Notes under the pieces: generated by a model
What the model saw: only the letters and a program-made list of their open reading frames with translations
What the model was told of the DNA's origin: nothing
The model's database searches: none
In this document: in pieces, positions 31,110 to 39,654 of the stretch
How the letters are laid out: each line of letters begins with the position of its first letter
Position numbering within the stretch: position 1 is the stretch's first letter
Translations under genes and position numbers: made by a program
Source: CAYWIT01 sp964458415
Lineage (GTDB): Bacteria; Pseudomonadota; Alphaproteobacteria; Micavibrionales; UBA2020
Assembly (NCBI GenBank): GCA_964458415.1
Contig: CAYWIT010000005.1
Span: forward strand, 1-64,000
Direction: 5' to 3'
Length of the DNA stretch: 64,000 nucleotides

Positions 31110-32125
31110 GGCGCGGGCCTTTTCTGTTTTGGCAGGTTAAGACCAAACATTTCGCCTTCTGCTTCGAATTTCTCCAGCCGCGTTGCCAGTTTTTTGCGGA
31201 CGTTGTCCCAGGCGGCACCTTCGAGGCGAACGGTTTCTTCACCCCATCTGAATTTTCCTGACAGCAGAGCAGAAATCGCGGTGCTGCCGTATTTAAAAAC
31301 AGGGGGAAACGGCGTTTCTAAAATAGCCGTAGCAAAAGGAAAGAGTTTTTCCGTTTGATCCGGCGTGGCGCCTTTCAGAAAGCTGGCAAAAGTGTTTTCC
31401 AGCCGATCCGCCAGGCCGGGATTGGGGGCATAGAGCAACGCAAAGCGGCGCGCCAGATCCAGCGTTTCTTGCGGAGAGAGGGCGGCGTAATCAATGGTTT
31501 CGTTATGCTCGATAATTTTTTCCAGCACCGGCGCGGTGAAGTGTGTCTGTGCGCCTTCAAAAACCAGATGCAATGTGCGCGCTTCGATCAGGTCGTGAAT
31601 ATCTTTTTCCACCGCTTTTCCAAAGCGCTGATACAAGCGCAAGGCGGCATAGGCATCGGCGACACATTCTGCTGTATTCATGATTGCCGGCGCGGATTTA
31701 CCGCCATAGAGGCCGTCACGGATGATAGCATGGGCGAGTTCATGATCATAGCTATGGGCGAGATCATGCTCCGGGGAGAGCAGATGAAATTTTCCGGCGG
31801 TATTGATGACCAAAAACCGTTTTTCGGGATTCATTTCATCAAAATTGCAAAGTGTTCTGCCCGTCATTTCCGAATCCGCAAGATCGCTTTGGAGGTCACG
31901 GGCCGCGGTGATCAGGTCCGAAAGGTTTTTGGTTTTATCGGGGTGGAGCAGGGTTGCGCCGTGATTATCGACATGTATCACGAAAACCTGTTCTGGCAGA
32001 TTGGCCACGGCGGCGGTGGCGGGAATCTGGGCATAGGTTTCCAGCACCATCGCTGTGAGGGTGTCTTTTTGGCTTTTGCGCGGATCATGGACGGCCGCGC
32101 CGAAGGTCTTGCGGAGTTTAAGCAT
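31106..32125 (-). CDS. Zincin-like protein of unknown family, paralogue A
   Basis: The 339-residue soluble protein has YDHELAHAII (His128, Glu129, His132) and, 21 residues on, ECVADAYAALRLYQRFG (Glu153, Asp157), the layout of a zinc peptidase with a Glu third ligand. The C-terminal half holds HFTAPVLEKIIEHNETIDY, LSPQETLDLARR and YGSTAISALLSGK, all shared with paralogue B. The ATG at 32125 follows GGGAG closely; an earlier ATG at 32158 would add 11 residues. It is the first of two overlapping genes. Enzyme activity is inferred from the motif only. Confidence 0.83.
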   Translation of the reverse strand: MLKLRKTFGAAVHDPRKSQKDTLTAMVLETYAQIPATAAVANLPEQVFVIHVDNHGATLLHPDKTKNLSDLITAARDLQSDLADSEMTGRTLCNFDEMNPEKRFLVINTAGKFHLLSPEHDLAHSYDHELAHAIIRDGLYGGKSAPAIMNTAECVADAYAALRLYQRFGKAVEKDIHDLIEARTLHLVFEGAQTHFTAPVLEKIIEHNETIDYAALSPQETLDLARRFALLYAPNPGLADRLENTFASFLKGATPDQTEKLFPFATAILETPFPPVFKYGSTAISALLSGKFRWGEETVRLEGAAWDNVRKKLATRLEKFEAEGEMFGLNLPKQKRPAP

Positions 32126-32292
32126 AGCGCTCCCAATATTTCGTAAATAATATATCATTATGAAAATTAATCAATCGGAAAAAACGGGCCGTGTATAACC
32201 ATATGATTTTTATGGATATATTTCTGGTGGTGGACGTAGGGAATGCAATCGGGCATGATAATTCCGGGTTTATTTTTGATAGGGGCTTGGTC

Positions 32293-33423
32293 ATGAAAAT
32301 CGCGATTGGCAAGGAAACGCTTCCGGCGGAAATGCGCGTGGCGGCATCACCCGAAACGGTGAAGAAGCTTATTGCCCTGGGGGCGGAGGTTGTCGTCGAG
32401 GCGGGAGCCGGTGACGGCGCGGCGATGACCGACAAGATGTTTACCGATGCGGGCGCCCGCATTGCAAGCACGGCTGACATATATAGTGACGCCGATGTGG
32501 TTCTGCGTGTACGGCACCCGTCCGCGGCTGAAGCGGCGCGGATGAAAAAAGGCGCGCTGCTGATTGCCATGCTTTCGCCCTATCAGGAAAAGGATCTGCT
32601 GAAGAGTTATGCGGATCAGGGGCTTTGTGCCTTTGCAATGGAGCTGGTACCACGCATTACACGGGCGCAGACGATGGACGTGCTTTCATCACAGGCGAAT
32701 CTGGCGGGATATCGTGCCGTGCTGGAAGCGGCCAATGCTTTCGGACGCGGTCTTCCGATGATGATGACGGCGGCCGGGACAATTCCACCGGCAAAGGTTT
32801 TCGTCATGGGGGCCGGCGTTGCCGGATTGCAGGCGATTGCAACGGCGCGCCGTCTGGGGGCGCAAGTCTCGGCAACCGATGTGCGGCCTGTGGCGAAGGA
32901 GCAGGTGGAAAGTCTGGGGGCCACTTTTGTCATGGTCGAGAGCGAGGAGACCAAGGAAGCGCAGACCGCGGGCGGTTATGCCAAGGAAATGAGCGATGAT
33001 TACAAGCAAAAGCAGGCCGCACTGGTCTCTGAAACCATTAAAAAGCAGGATATCGTCATTACGACGGCGCTGATCCCGGGACGGAAGGCACCGGTGCTGG
33101 TGACGGAGGAAATGGTCCGTTCGATGAAGCCGGGAGCGGTGATCGTTGATCTGGCGGTCGAGCAGGGTGGCAATTGCGCGCTGTCCCAATCCGGAACCGT
33201 TGCCGATGTCGGTGGCGTCAAAATCGTCGGTTTTCCGAACATGCCGAGCCGGATTGCGGTGGATGCTTCGGCGCTTTATGCCCGCAACCTGCTGAATTTC
33301 CTGATCCCTTTGGTGGACAAGGAAACGAAAGCGGTCAAAATCAATCTGGAGGATGAAATTGTCAAGGCTAGCCTGTTGACACAGGATGGCCGCATTGTTC
33401 ACCCCAGCTTTACAGGAGCCTGA
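32293..33423 (+). CDS. pntAA: NAD(P) transhydrogenase subunit alpha, part 1
   Basis: This is the NAD(H)-binding domain I of the proton-translocating transhydrogenase, which reduces NADP with NADH at the expense of the proton gradient. The 376-residue product has the typical start MKIAIGKETLPAEMRVAASPETV, the RQD-loop region of domain I, and the Rossmann motif VMGAGVAGLQAIATARRLGA followed by TDVRP. The ATG at 32293 has AGGGG upstream; the 34 extra codons of the longer frame lack family similarity. The separate part 1 and part 2 genes are the alphaproteobacterial arrangement. Confidence 0.96.
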   Translation: MKIAIGKETLPAEMRVAASPETVKKLIALGAEVVVEAGAGDGAAMTDKMFTDAGARIASTADIYSDADVVLRVRHPSAAEAARMKKGALLIAMLSPYQEKDLLKSYADQGLCAFAMELVPRITRAQTMDVLSSQANLAGYRAVLEAANAFGRGLPMMMTAAGTIPPAKVFVMGAGVAGLQAIATARRLGAQVSATDVRPVAKEQVESLGATFVMVESEETKEAQTAGGYAKEMSDDYKQKQAALVSETIKKQDIVITTALIPGRKAPVLVTEEMVRSMKPGAVIVDLAVEQGGNCALSQSGTVADVGGVKIVGFPNMPSRIAVDASALYARNLLNFLIPLVDKETKAVKINLEDEIVKASLLTQDGRIVHPSFTGA

Positions 33424-33425
33424 TC

Positions 33426-33836
33426 ATGGATAATCAGAACATCGTCGAACAGGCGGCGGGCATTGCCAACGGCGCTGACGCGCTTTCCCGGCAGGCGGCC
33501 GATCTTGCCATTCAGGTGAGCCAGCTGGCGGAAAGCGGCGCTGCGGGGGGCGCGCCTTTCTTCGTCATCGGCCTGACGGTTTTTGTGCTGGCCTGTTTTG
33601 TCGGATATTACGTGGTCTGGCGCGTCACGCCGGCGCTGCATTCGCCCCTGATGGCGGTGACCAACGCGATTTCCTCGGTCATTATCGTGGGCGCGCTGAT
33701 CGCGGCGGGTCCGGCGGAATGGAGTCTTTCGAAGTGGATGGGATTTTTCGCGGTCGTGCTGGCTTCGGTCAATATCTTCGGCGGTTTTATCGTGACGCGG
33801 CGCATGCTGGCCATGTTCTCCAAGAAAAAGAAGTAA
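33426..33836 (+). CDS. pntAB: NAD(P) transhydrogenase subunit alpha, part 2
   Basis: This is the membrane part of the alpha subunit. The 136-residue protein has a hydrophilic N-terminus of about 45 residues and three to four membrane segments, with the conserved VVWRVTPALHSPLMAVTNAISS stretch that lines the proton path, and SVNIFGGFIVTRRMLAMF at the end. It starts 2 bases after pntAA behind AGGAGC. Confidence 0.95.
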   Translation: MDNQNIVEQAAGIANGADALSRQAADLAIQVSQLAESGAAGGAPFFVIGLTVFVLACFVGYYVVWRVTPALHSPLMAVTNAISSVIIVGALIAAGPAEWSLSKWMGFFAVVLASVNIFGGFIVTRRMLAMFSKKKK

Positions 33837-33848
33837 GGATAGATCAAT

Positions 33849-35243
33849 ATGTCGATGACCGTTTCCCTGCTCTCCTACCTCGTTTCTTCCGTCTGCTGCA
33901 TCATGGCGCTGCGCGGGTTGTCCGGCCCGAATACGGCCAAGGGCGGCCTGATGTTCGGCATCGGCGGCATGGCGCTGGCGGTGGTGACCACGCTGATGCT
34001 GCCGGGCGTTGAATCCTACGGCTTTATCGTGCTGGGCATTATCATCGGCGGTTCAATCGGCACGGTGATCGCGCAGAAAATAGAAATGACAGCCTTGCCG
34101 CAGCTGGTGGCCGCCTTTCACAGTCTGGTCGGTCTGGCGGCGGTGCTGATTGCCGCGGCGGCCTTTCACAATCCCGAGGCCTATCATATCGGCACGGCAG
34201 GCAGCATCCATATCGGCAGCCTGATCGAAATGAGTCTGGGCGTTGCCATCGGGGCGATTACTTTTACCGGTTCAATCATCGCCTTCGGAAAGTTGCAGGG
34301 GCTGATTTCCGGCAAGCCGGTCGTGTTCAAGGGCCAGCATATGGTGAACGCCGCGCTGGGCGCGTTTCTGGTCGTGCTTATTTTCCTGCTGTGTCTGAGC
34401 GAATCCTCCTTCGTATTCTGGCTGATCGTCGCTGTTTCCCTGGCGCTGGGCGTGCTGATGATTATTCCCATCGGTGGGGCGGATATGCCGGTGATTGTTT
34501 CCATGCTTAACAGTTATTCGGGCTGGGCGGCGGCGGGTATCGGTTTTACCCTGCAAAACAATCTGCTGATTGTTGTGGGTGCGCTGGTCGGCGCGTCGGG
34601 CGCTATCCTCAGCTATATCATGTGCAAGGGCATGAACCGTTCGTTCTTTAACGTGATATTGGGCGGTTTCGGCGGGGAAGTCTCCGGTGCTGCCGCCGCT
34701 GTGGCGGGGGACAAGCCGGTCAAGATCGGCTCTGCTGAAGATGCCGCCTTTATCCTGAAAAATGCTTCCAGCGTGATTATCGTTCCGGGCTATGGCATGG
34801 CGGTGGCACAGGCCCAGCATGCCCTACGCGAAATGGCCGATCAATTGAAAAAAGAGGGTGTCAAGGTCCGCTATGCGATTCACCCTGTGGCGGGCCGTAT
34901 GCCGGGGCATATGAACGTATTGTTGGCGGAGGCCAACGTGCCCTATGAAGACGTGCTGGAGCTTGACGAGATCAACCGCGATTTCAGCCAGACAGATGTG
35001 GCTTTCGTTATCGGCGCCAACGACATTACCAATCCGGCGGCAAAAAAAGATCCGGCTTCGCCCATTTACGGCATGCCGATTCTTGATGTCGAAAGCGCGG
35101 GGACGGTGTTGTTTATCAAGCGCTCTCTGGGCAGCGGTTATGCCGGTGTCGATAACGAGCTGTTCTTCCATGACAACACGATGATGCTGTTGGGCGATGC
35201 CAAGGCCATGTGCGAAGGCGTGATCAAGGCGCTTGAGCATTAA
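33849..35243 (+). CDS. pntB: NAD(P) transhydrogenase subunit beta
   Basis: This is the beta subunit, with the rest of the proton channel and the NADP(H)-binding domain III. The 464-residue protein has about nine membrane segments up to residue 270, then IIVPGYGMAVAQAQHAL, YAIHPVAGRMPGHMNVLLAEA, GANDITNPAA and RSLGSGYAGVDNELF, the NADP-site motifs. AAGGA precedes the ATG. It completes the pntAA-pntAB-pntB operon, which converges on the unknown gene at 35253. Confidence 0.97.
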   Translation: MSMTVSLLSYLVSSVCCIMALRGLSGPNTAKGGLMFGIGGMALAVVTTLMLPGVESYGFIVLGIIIGGSIGTVIAQKIEMTALPQLVAAFHSLVGLAAVLIAAAAFHNPEAYHIGTAGSIHIGSLIEMSLGVAIGAITFTGSIIAFGKLQGLISGKPVVFKGQHMVNAALGAFLVVLIFLLCLSESSFVFWLIVAVSLALGVLMIIPIGGADMPVIVSMLNSYSGWAAAGIGFTLQNNLLIVVGALVGASGAILSYIMCKGMNRSFFNVILGGFGGEVSGAAAAVAGDKPVKIGSAEDAAFILKNASSVIIVPGYGMAVAQAQHALREMADQLKKEGVKVRYAIHPVAGRMPGHMNVLLAEANVPYEDVLELDEINRDFSQTDVAFVIGANDITNPAAKKDPASPIYGMPILDVESAGTVLFIKRSLGSGYAGVDNELFFHDNTMMLLGDAKAMCEGVIKALEH

Positions 35244-35252
35244 ACTGTTTTT

Positions 35253-35771
35253 TTATGGCCCTTTGACAGCGCCGTCAAAAGCCGTTGGATAACGGTGGGG
35301 AATGACGACAGCGACATGCGCCGAGTCATTGACGGTCCCGCAGCCGCTAAGATAAAAGCACAATTCATTGGCCAGCGTGAGGGCATAACAGGCCGCTTCG
35401 TTATCCGTGGCAAGACCGGTATTATGCTTGATACGGTTCAGGGATTCTCGCACCGCAGGTGTTTCTTCAAAGGAGAGGCTGAAGTCACTTTGATTTTCTT
35501 CAGGGACGCTGCGGGTTGAAAAATCTCTTGTTTTTTCGAGCAGGCGTTCAATGGAGAACGTCTGGTCCTGCGTCACGGATTCACCGAGCAGGCTTTTGGC
35601 GTGAACGGCCACAATAGCGCTTTCAAATTTTTGATAGGAGGTGAGTTGACCGGCGAGGAGCAGCGCTTCCTGAAGCGCTTCTTCCGGAGAGGACAGCTTA
35701 CTGAATTTCTGCAGCCTTGGAACGATGCGACCGAAGAGGGGGCTGGCGACAAAATTAAAGGTATTTTGCAA
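35253..35771 (-). CDS. Unknown soluble protein
   Basis: The 172-residue frame starts at TTG (35771), supported by AAAGGA nine bases upstream; no ATG is available near the 5' end. The product is mostly predicted helical (SPEEALQEALLLAGQLTSYQKFESAIVAVHAKSLLG in part) and ends with NELCFYLSGCGT and a short His/Pro-rich tail. No signal peptide, no membrane segment and no known motif were seen. It converges on pntB, 9 bases apart, and its upstream side is the 240-base AT-rich gap before the hydrolase pair. Function unknown. Confidence 0.65.
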   Translation of the reverse strand: MQNTFNFVASPLFGRIVPRLQKFSKLSSPEEALQEALLLAGQLTSYQKFESAIVAVHAKSLLGESVTQDQTFSIERLLEKTRDFSTRSVPEENQSDFSLSFEETPAVRESLNRIKHNTGLATDNEAACYALTLANELCFYLSGCGTVNDSAHVAVVIPHRYPTAFDGAVKGP

Positions 35772-35911
35772 GTTTGATGTTCCTTTGAATTATTTTAACC
35801 ATAATAATTGCATGCAACATTCTGTCAATAAGGAAAACGTGCTGCAGTGCGTTATTTTCATAGCGCTAAAGTATGCTCTGTTTTAAAATAATAAAACTAT
35901 ACATTGCTATG

Positions 35912-35935
35912 ATTTGGAATTTTATTATTCCAAAT
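35912..35935. promoter_or_regulatory. Perfect 9-bp inverted repeat, possible operator
   Basis: ATTTGGAAT (35912-35920) and ATTCCAAAT (35927-35935) form a perfect inverted repeat around six bases. There is no T run on either strand, so a terminator is unlikely. It lies just upstream of a TATAAT box in front of the hydrolase pair, a natural place for a regulator to bind. Confidence 0.45.
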
Positions 35936-35940
35936 TGCGG

Positions 35941-35969
35941 CTGGAAATAAGGATATTTCTGTTTATAAT
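35941..35969 (+). promoter_or_regulatory. Possible promoter of the hydrolase pair
   Basis: A perfect TATAAT (35964-35969) lies 42 bases before the first hydrolase start. The best -35 at 17-base spacing is CTGGAA (35941-35946), a weak match. The inverted repeat at 35912-35935 abuts it. Confidence 0.4.
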
Positions 35970-36011
35970 CTGTGTTTGTCTTATTCAACCCTCTAGGATG
36001 ATCGGGCAGGC

Positions 36012-37049
36012 ATGAAGTATCTGGATCGTTTTTTCGAGCCCAAAGGGTGGGAGGAAAACTCCTTCACCAATGCGGATGGACGAAATATTCGGTTCGGGCA
36101 TGCGAAGCCGGAGGGGGAGTCTCGCGGGACAGTTGTTATTACCACGGGTTATGCCGATTTTATCGAGCCCTACTTTGAAACCATCCATGAATATCTTGAG
36201 CGCGGCTATGAGGTCTGGATGATGGACTGGGCGGGTCACGGAGGATCCGACAAGCAGAAATCGGCGGCGGAAAAAACCCACTTGATTGAAGATCATGTCC
36301 GCGATTTGCACCAGTTCCGTCACGATATCGTCAAGACGGCTGAAAAAAAGCCTGTCTTCATGAGCACGCATTCCATGGGTGCGCAGATCGGTTTGCAGTA
36401 TATGGCTGCGCATAAGGATGATTTCGATTTTGCTGTTTTGGCCGCGCCGCTGATTGATTTCCGGGTCAAGGGTTTTGCCCGGGCCTTGTTGAAAACGGCA
36501 TTCAGCTCGGCTGTTGGTCTGGGCATGGGGAACAAGCAGATCAAGGGCGGCCGCAAGGGAATTACGCGTTCGATGGTAGACCAGCGCCGCAAGCTGCGGA
36601 AGGACGACCCTGTGCGGATGGATTTGCACCGCACGTTCATGATGCTGAACCGTAAATTGCGCGCGGAAGACCCGACAATCGGCATGATCGACAGTCTGTT
36701 TGAATCGACTGTGCGCATGAACGAGGAAGGAATCCTGAAAAGTATTCACACACCTGTTCTGATTGGCGAGGCCGGCGATGACGATATCGTCGATGGCGAT
36801 TCAATACGCCGGGCCGCACGGTTATTGCCTGCGGCAAAGCATGTCTGCATCGCAGGAGCCGTGCATGGGCTATGGCAGGAACGGCAAAAGCAGCGTCTTG
36901 AATGGTGGGGCCACGTCGATAGTTTCCTGCAGGAACAGCAGTCACGTTTTGAAAGAAGGCCGCGCGGTCCTGGGTCTGATGACCCGCCCCCGTCGGCAGT
37001 GCCGCCGGCTTCCGTGCTGCCCCCCCGTCCGGAAGGGCCGCGGGTATGA
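36012..37049 (+). CDS. Alpha/beta hydrolase, monoacylglycerol lipase / lysophospholipase type (1)
   Basis: The 345-residue product has the serine hydrolase fold: strand VVITTGY, MMDWAGHGGSD, nucleophile elbow STHSMGAQIGLQYM (Ser121), an acid in GEAGDDDIVDG and a terminal His in GAVHGLWQER. It resembles PldB-like lysophospholipases (Hydrolase_4). The C-terminal 35 residues are Pro/Arg-rich and look disordered. No signal peptide. Its stop overlaps the start of a second, similar hydrolase by 4 bases, so the two are one operon and probably act on related lipids. The substrate is not known. Confidence 0.85.
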   Translation: MKYLDRFFEPKGWEENSFTNADGRNIRFGHAKPEGESRGTVVITTGYADFIEPYFETIHEYLERGYEVWMMDWAGHGGSDKQKSAAEKTHLIEDHVRDLHQFRHDIVKTAEKKPVFMSTHSMGAQIGLQYMAAHKDDFDFAVLAAPLIDFRVKGFARALLKTAFSSAVGLGMGNKQIKGGRKGITRSMVDQRRKLRKDDPVRMDLHRTFMMLNRKLRAEDPTIGMIDSLFESTVRMNEEGILKSIHTPVLIGEAGDDDIVDGDSIRRAARLLPAAKHVCIAGAVHGLWQERQKQRLEWWGHVDSFLQEQQSRFERRPRGPGSDDPPPSAVPPASVLPPRPEGPRV

Positions 37050-38074
37050 CGAAAAACCAGAATTCAAAAAATAAAAAACTGGAAGACAGGTTTCAGCAAC
37101 CGGCCGGTTTTGTCTGGGACAGTTTTAAAAATGTCGCGGGTGCCGATATTCGCACCGGTCATGTGGAACCGGAAGGGGAAGTGCGTGGCACCGTCATGAT
37201 CCTGACCGGCTTTCGGGAGTCCGCTGAAAAATATTTTGAGGTCGTCAATGATATGCTGGAGCGCGGTTACGCCGTCTGGATAATGGACTGGCGGGGTCAG
37301 GGCGGTTCCGATCGCTACATCTCCGGCGCGCCGCAGAAATCCCATCACGAAGGGTATGACGAGCGGGTCGCCGATCTGCGCCAGTTTGCGGGGATTGTTG
37401 CCGCACAGGCGAAAAAACCATTGTTTCTGATGGCCCATTCCATGGGTGCGCATATCGGCCTGCGTTATATGAAGGAATACGACAGTGTGTTTGACGCGGC
37501 CCTGCTGACGGCGCCGATGTTCGATATCGTTACGCAAAGCTTTCCCAAGCCGCTGGCGCGGCAGATGGCAAAATTCGCCAAAGCCGGCAATTATCTGGAG
37601 AAATACGTTCCGGGCGGCTCTGACTGGAAAGAGGACAAAGAGCGCGCCAAAAGCGATTTCAAGACTTCGGATCCGGATCGTTTTGAGATCTCCATGCAGT
37701 TGTTGCTGCAAAATCCGGACCTGCAGATGGGCGACCCGACTTATGGCTGGATATATCATACTTTCCAGTCCATCGATATTATGAATCCCGAAGATTACCT
37801 TAAAGCGATCAAAACGCCGATTCTGATGCAGATTTCAGGCGATGACCGGGTCGTGTCGATAGGTGCACAGGAGCGGGCCTGCCGGTTGCTGCCGGATTGC
37901 AAACGGGTTGACATTCCGGGGGCAAAACATGAAATATGGATGGAACGTGACGCGTTTCGTGATGTCTGGCTCCAGAAAATGGACGAGTTTCTCGAGGAGC
38001 AGCAGCAGGCTGTCGCGTTGCGGCTAAAAAAGTCTGATCAAAATAAAAAACCACGCCCGCCCGCGCCGGGGTGA
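37046..38074 (+). CDS. Alpha/beta hydrolase, monoacylglycerol lipase / lysophospholipase type (2)
   Basis: The 342-residue protein is a paralogue of the preceding gene (shared HxxPEGExRGTV, MxDWxGxGGSD, LRQF / LHQF, HSMGAxIGLxYM). The elbow is MAHSMGAHIGLRY (Ser132), the acid lies in ISGDDRVVS and the His in GAKHEIWMER. The N-terminus is Lys/Asn-rich, without a signal peptide, and the C-terminus ends in a basic Pro tail. The tandem, overlapping arrangement suggests gene duplication followed by divergence. Confidence 0.85.
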   Translation: MTKNQNSKNKKLEDRFQQPAGFVWDSFKNVAGADIRTGHVEPEGEVRGTVMILTGFRESAEKYFEVVNDMLERGYAVWIMDWRGQGGSDRYISGAPQKSHHEGYDERVADLRQFAGIVAAQAKKPLFLMAHSMGAHIGLRYMKEYDSVFDAALLTAPMFDIVTQSFPKPLARQMAKFAKAGNYLEKYVPGGSDWKEDKERAKSDFKTSDPDRFEISMQLLLQNPDLQMGDPTYGWIYHTFQSIDIMNPEDYLKAIKTPILMQISGDDRVVSIGAQERACRLLPDCKRVDIPGAKHEIWMERDAFRDVWLQKMDEFLEEQQQAVALRLKKSDQNKKPRPPAPG

Positions 38075-38116
38075 GGCGGGGCAGACAAACAAGGCTGGAT
38101 GATAAGGGGATAAAGA

Positions 38117-38350
38117 ATGACGGATAATAAAGAATACCAGCGCCTGAGTGACCTGATACTGGAAGCCTTGCAGTTGTCTCTGGGGCAGAAGGACGTCGCG
38201 ATTTCGGATTTGCTGACGCGGGCGCTGGAGATGTCGATGACGCGCAATGCCGGTGGCCGTGATTTTATCGAGCGGCGCGACATGTCCGATGATATCGAGG
38301 CCGCGCTGGAAAAGCTCGACGTCCTGAAGCGGGCCGCCAAGGGGCTCTGA
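38117..38350 (+). CDS. Small helical protein of unknown function
   Basis: The 77-residue product begins MTDNKEYQRLSDLILEALQL and is almost entirely predicted amphipathic helix; it ends KLDVLKRAAKGL. A ribosome binding site (AAGGGGATAAAG) precedes the ATG. It follows the hydrolase pair by 42 bases on the same strand and may belong to that operon. It converges on hutI with 5 bases between stops. No family was recognised. Confidence 0.65.
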   Translation: MTDNKEYQRLSDLILEALQLSLGQKDVAISDLLTRALEMSMTRNAGGRDFIERRDMSDDIEAALEKLDVLKRAAKGL

Positions 38351-38355
38351 TTCTT

Positions 38356-39585
38356 CTACCCCTCCTCCAGATTGTGCCATTCTCCGGCCATGACGACGCC
38401 GCGGCAGGGATTATACCCGAAATAATAGCAAAGATCGCGGGGATGGGTAATATCCCAGAGTGCGAAATCCGCGGCTTTGCCGGTTTCCAGCGTGCCGCAG
38501 ATAGCGCTGTAACCCAGCGCTTGCGCGGCATGGCGGGTGACGCCGGCCAGTGCTTCTTCCGGAGTCAGATGGAAAAGCGTGCAGCCCATGTTGAGCATGA
38601 GCAGCAAGGAGAGGGTCGGTGACGTTCCGGGATTGTGGTCGGTGGCGATCGCCATGGGGACGTGATGCTTGCGAAACCAGGCGATGGGCGGCAGCTTTGT
38701 TTCACGCAAGGTGTAAAATGCGCCAGGGAGCAAAACGGCGGTCATGCCGCTTTCCGCCATGGCGATAACGCCGCCTTCATCGATGTGCTCCAGATGGTCG
38801 GCGGAAAGTGCGGCGTAATCCGAGGCCAGAGCTGCGCCGTGCTGGTTGGAAAGCTGCTCCGCGTGCAGTTTGACGGGGAGGTTGAATTCTCTGGCTTTGT
38901 CGAAGATTTTTTCCACCTGCGCGGGGGAAAAGCCGATGTTCTCGCAAAAGGCATCCACGGCATCCACTAGATTCTCGGCGTGAAGCGCGGGGAGCATGAC
39001 ATCGCAAATATGCGCGGTATAGGCATCGGTATCGCCGTTAAATTCCGGCGGGCAGGCGTGCGCACCCAGAAAACTGCGCTGGATGCGGAAACCCAGTTCG
39101 TCCCGCAGCCGGGTTGCGACGCGCAGCATCTTGCGCTCGCTGGCCAGATCAAGACCATAGCCGGATTTGATTTCGAAGGTTGTCACGCCTTCACGGAAGA
39201 GCGGGCGCAAACGGGCGAGCGTTTTTTCCAACAGATCGTCTTCGGAAATTTCCCGTGTAGCGCGTACGGTGGACAGGATGCCGCCGCCGGCCTTGGCGAT
39301 GGCGGCATAGGAAAGGCCTTGTAGCCGCTGTTCGAATTCTGCCGCGCGGTCGCCGCCATAGACAAGGTGGCTGTGGCAATCGATCAGCCCCGGAAGAACC
39401 CAATGACCGCTGCCATCGTGGATATAATCCGAAAGATTTCCGGCGGCGTCAGGCAGGGCTGATTCGGGACCGATCCAGACGATTTTTCCGGCGGACAGGC
39501 CAATGGCAGCATTTTCTATAATACCATAACCTGCGGCATCCGCCATGGTCGCGACATGAATGTTTTTCCAAAGACTGTCGAACAT
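38356..39585 (-). CDS. hutI: Imidazolonepropionase
   Basis: HutI hydrolyses 4-imidazolone-5-propionate to N-formimino-L-glutamate, the third step of histidine breakdown. The 409-residue amidohydrolase has the metal motif PGLIDCHSHLVYGG, the substrate-site KSGYGLDLASERKML, the metal His in FLGAHACPPE and KLHAEQLSN, and the catalytic Asp in ATDHNPGTSP. AAAGG lies 6 bases before the ATG. It is divergent from hutF with 69 bases between the starts, so the two are probably controlled together. hutH, hutU and hutG are not in the window. Confidence 0.96.
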   Translation of the reverse strand: MFDSLWKNIHVATMADAAGYGIIENAAIGLSAGKIVWIGPESALPDAAGNLSDYIHDGSGHWVLPGLIDCHSHLVYGGDRAAEFEQRLQGLSYAAIAKAGGGILSTVRATREISEDDLLEKTLARLRPLFREGVTTFEIKSGYGLDLASERKMLRVATRLRDELGFRIQRSFLGAHACPPEFNGDTDAYTAHICDVMLPALHAENLVDAVDAFCENIGFSPAQVEKIFDKAREFNLPVKLHAEQLSNQHGAALASDYAALSADHLEHIDEGGVIAMAESGMTAVLLPGAFYTLRETKLPPIAWFRKHHVPMAIATDHNPGTSPTLSLLLMLNMGCTLFHLTPEEALAGVTRHAAQALGYSAICGTLETGKAADFALWDITHPRDLCYYFGYNPCRGVVMAGEWHNLEEG

Positions 39586-39654
39586 GCTTGGCCTTTCCGT
39601 ATTTGCCCTTTATGATCCCTGACTACCTTAAAAATATGCAGGACAATTGCCAAG

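Noticed and set aside
38050..38077. GC-rich inverted repeat (CCCGCC ... GGCGGG) at the end of the second hydrolase gene as a terminator
   Set aside because: It overlaps the coding end, has a long loop and is not followed by a T run.
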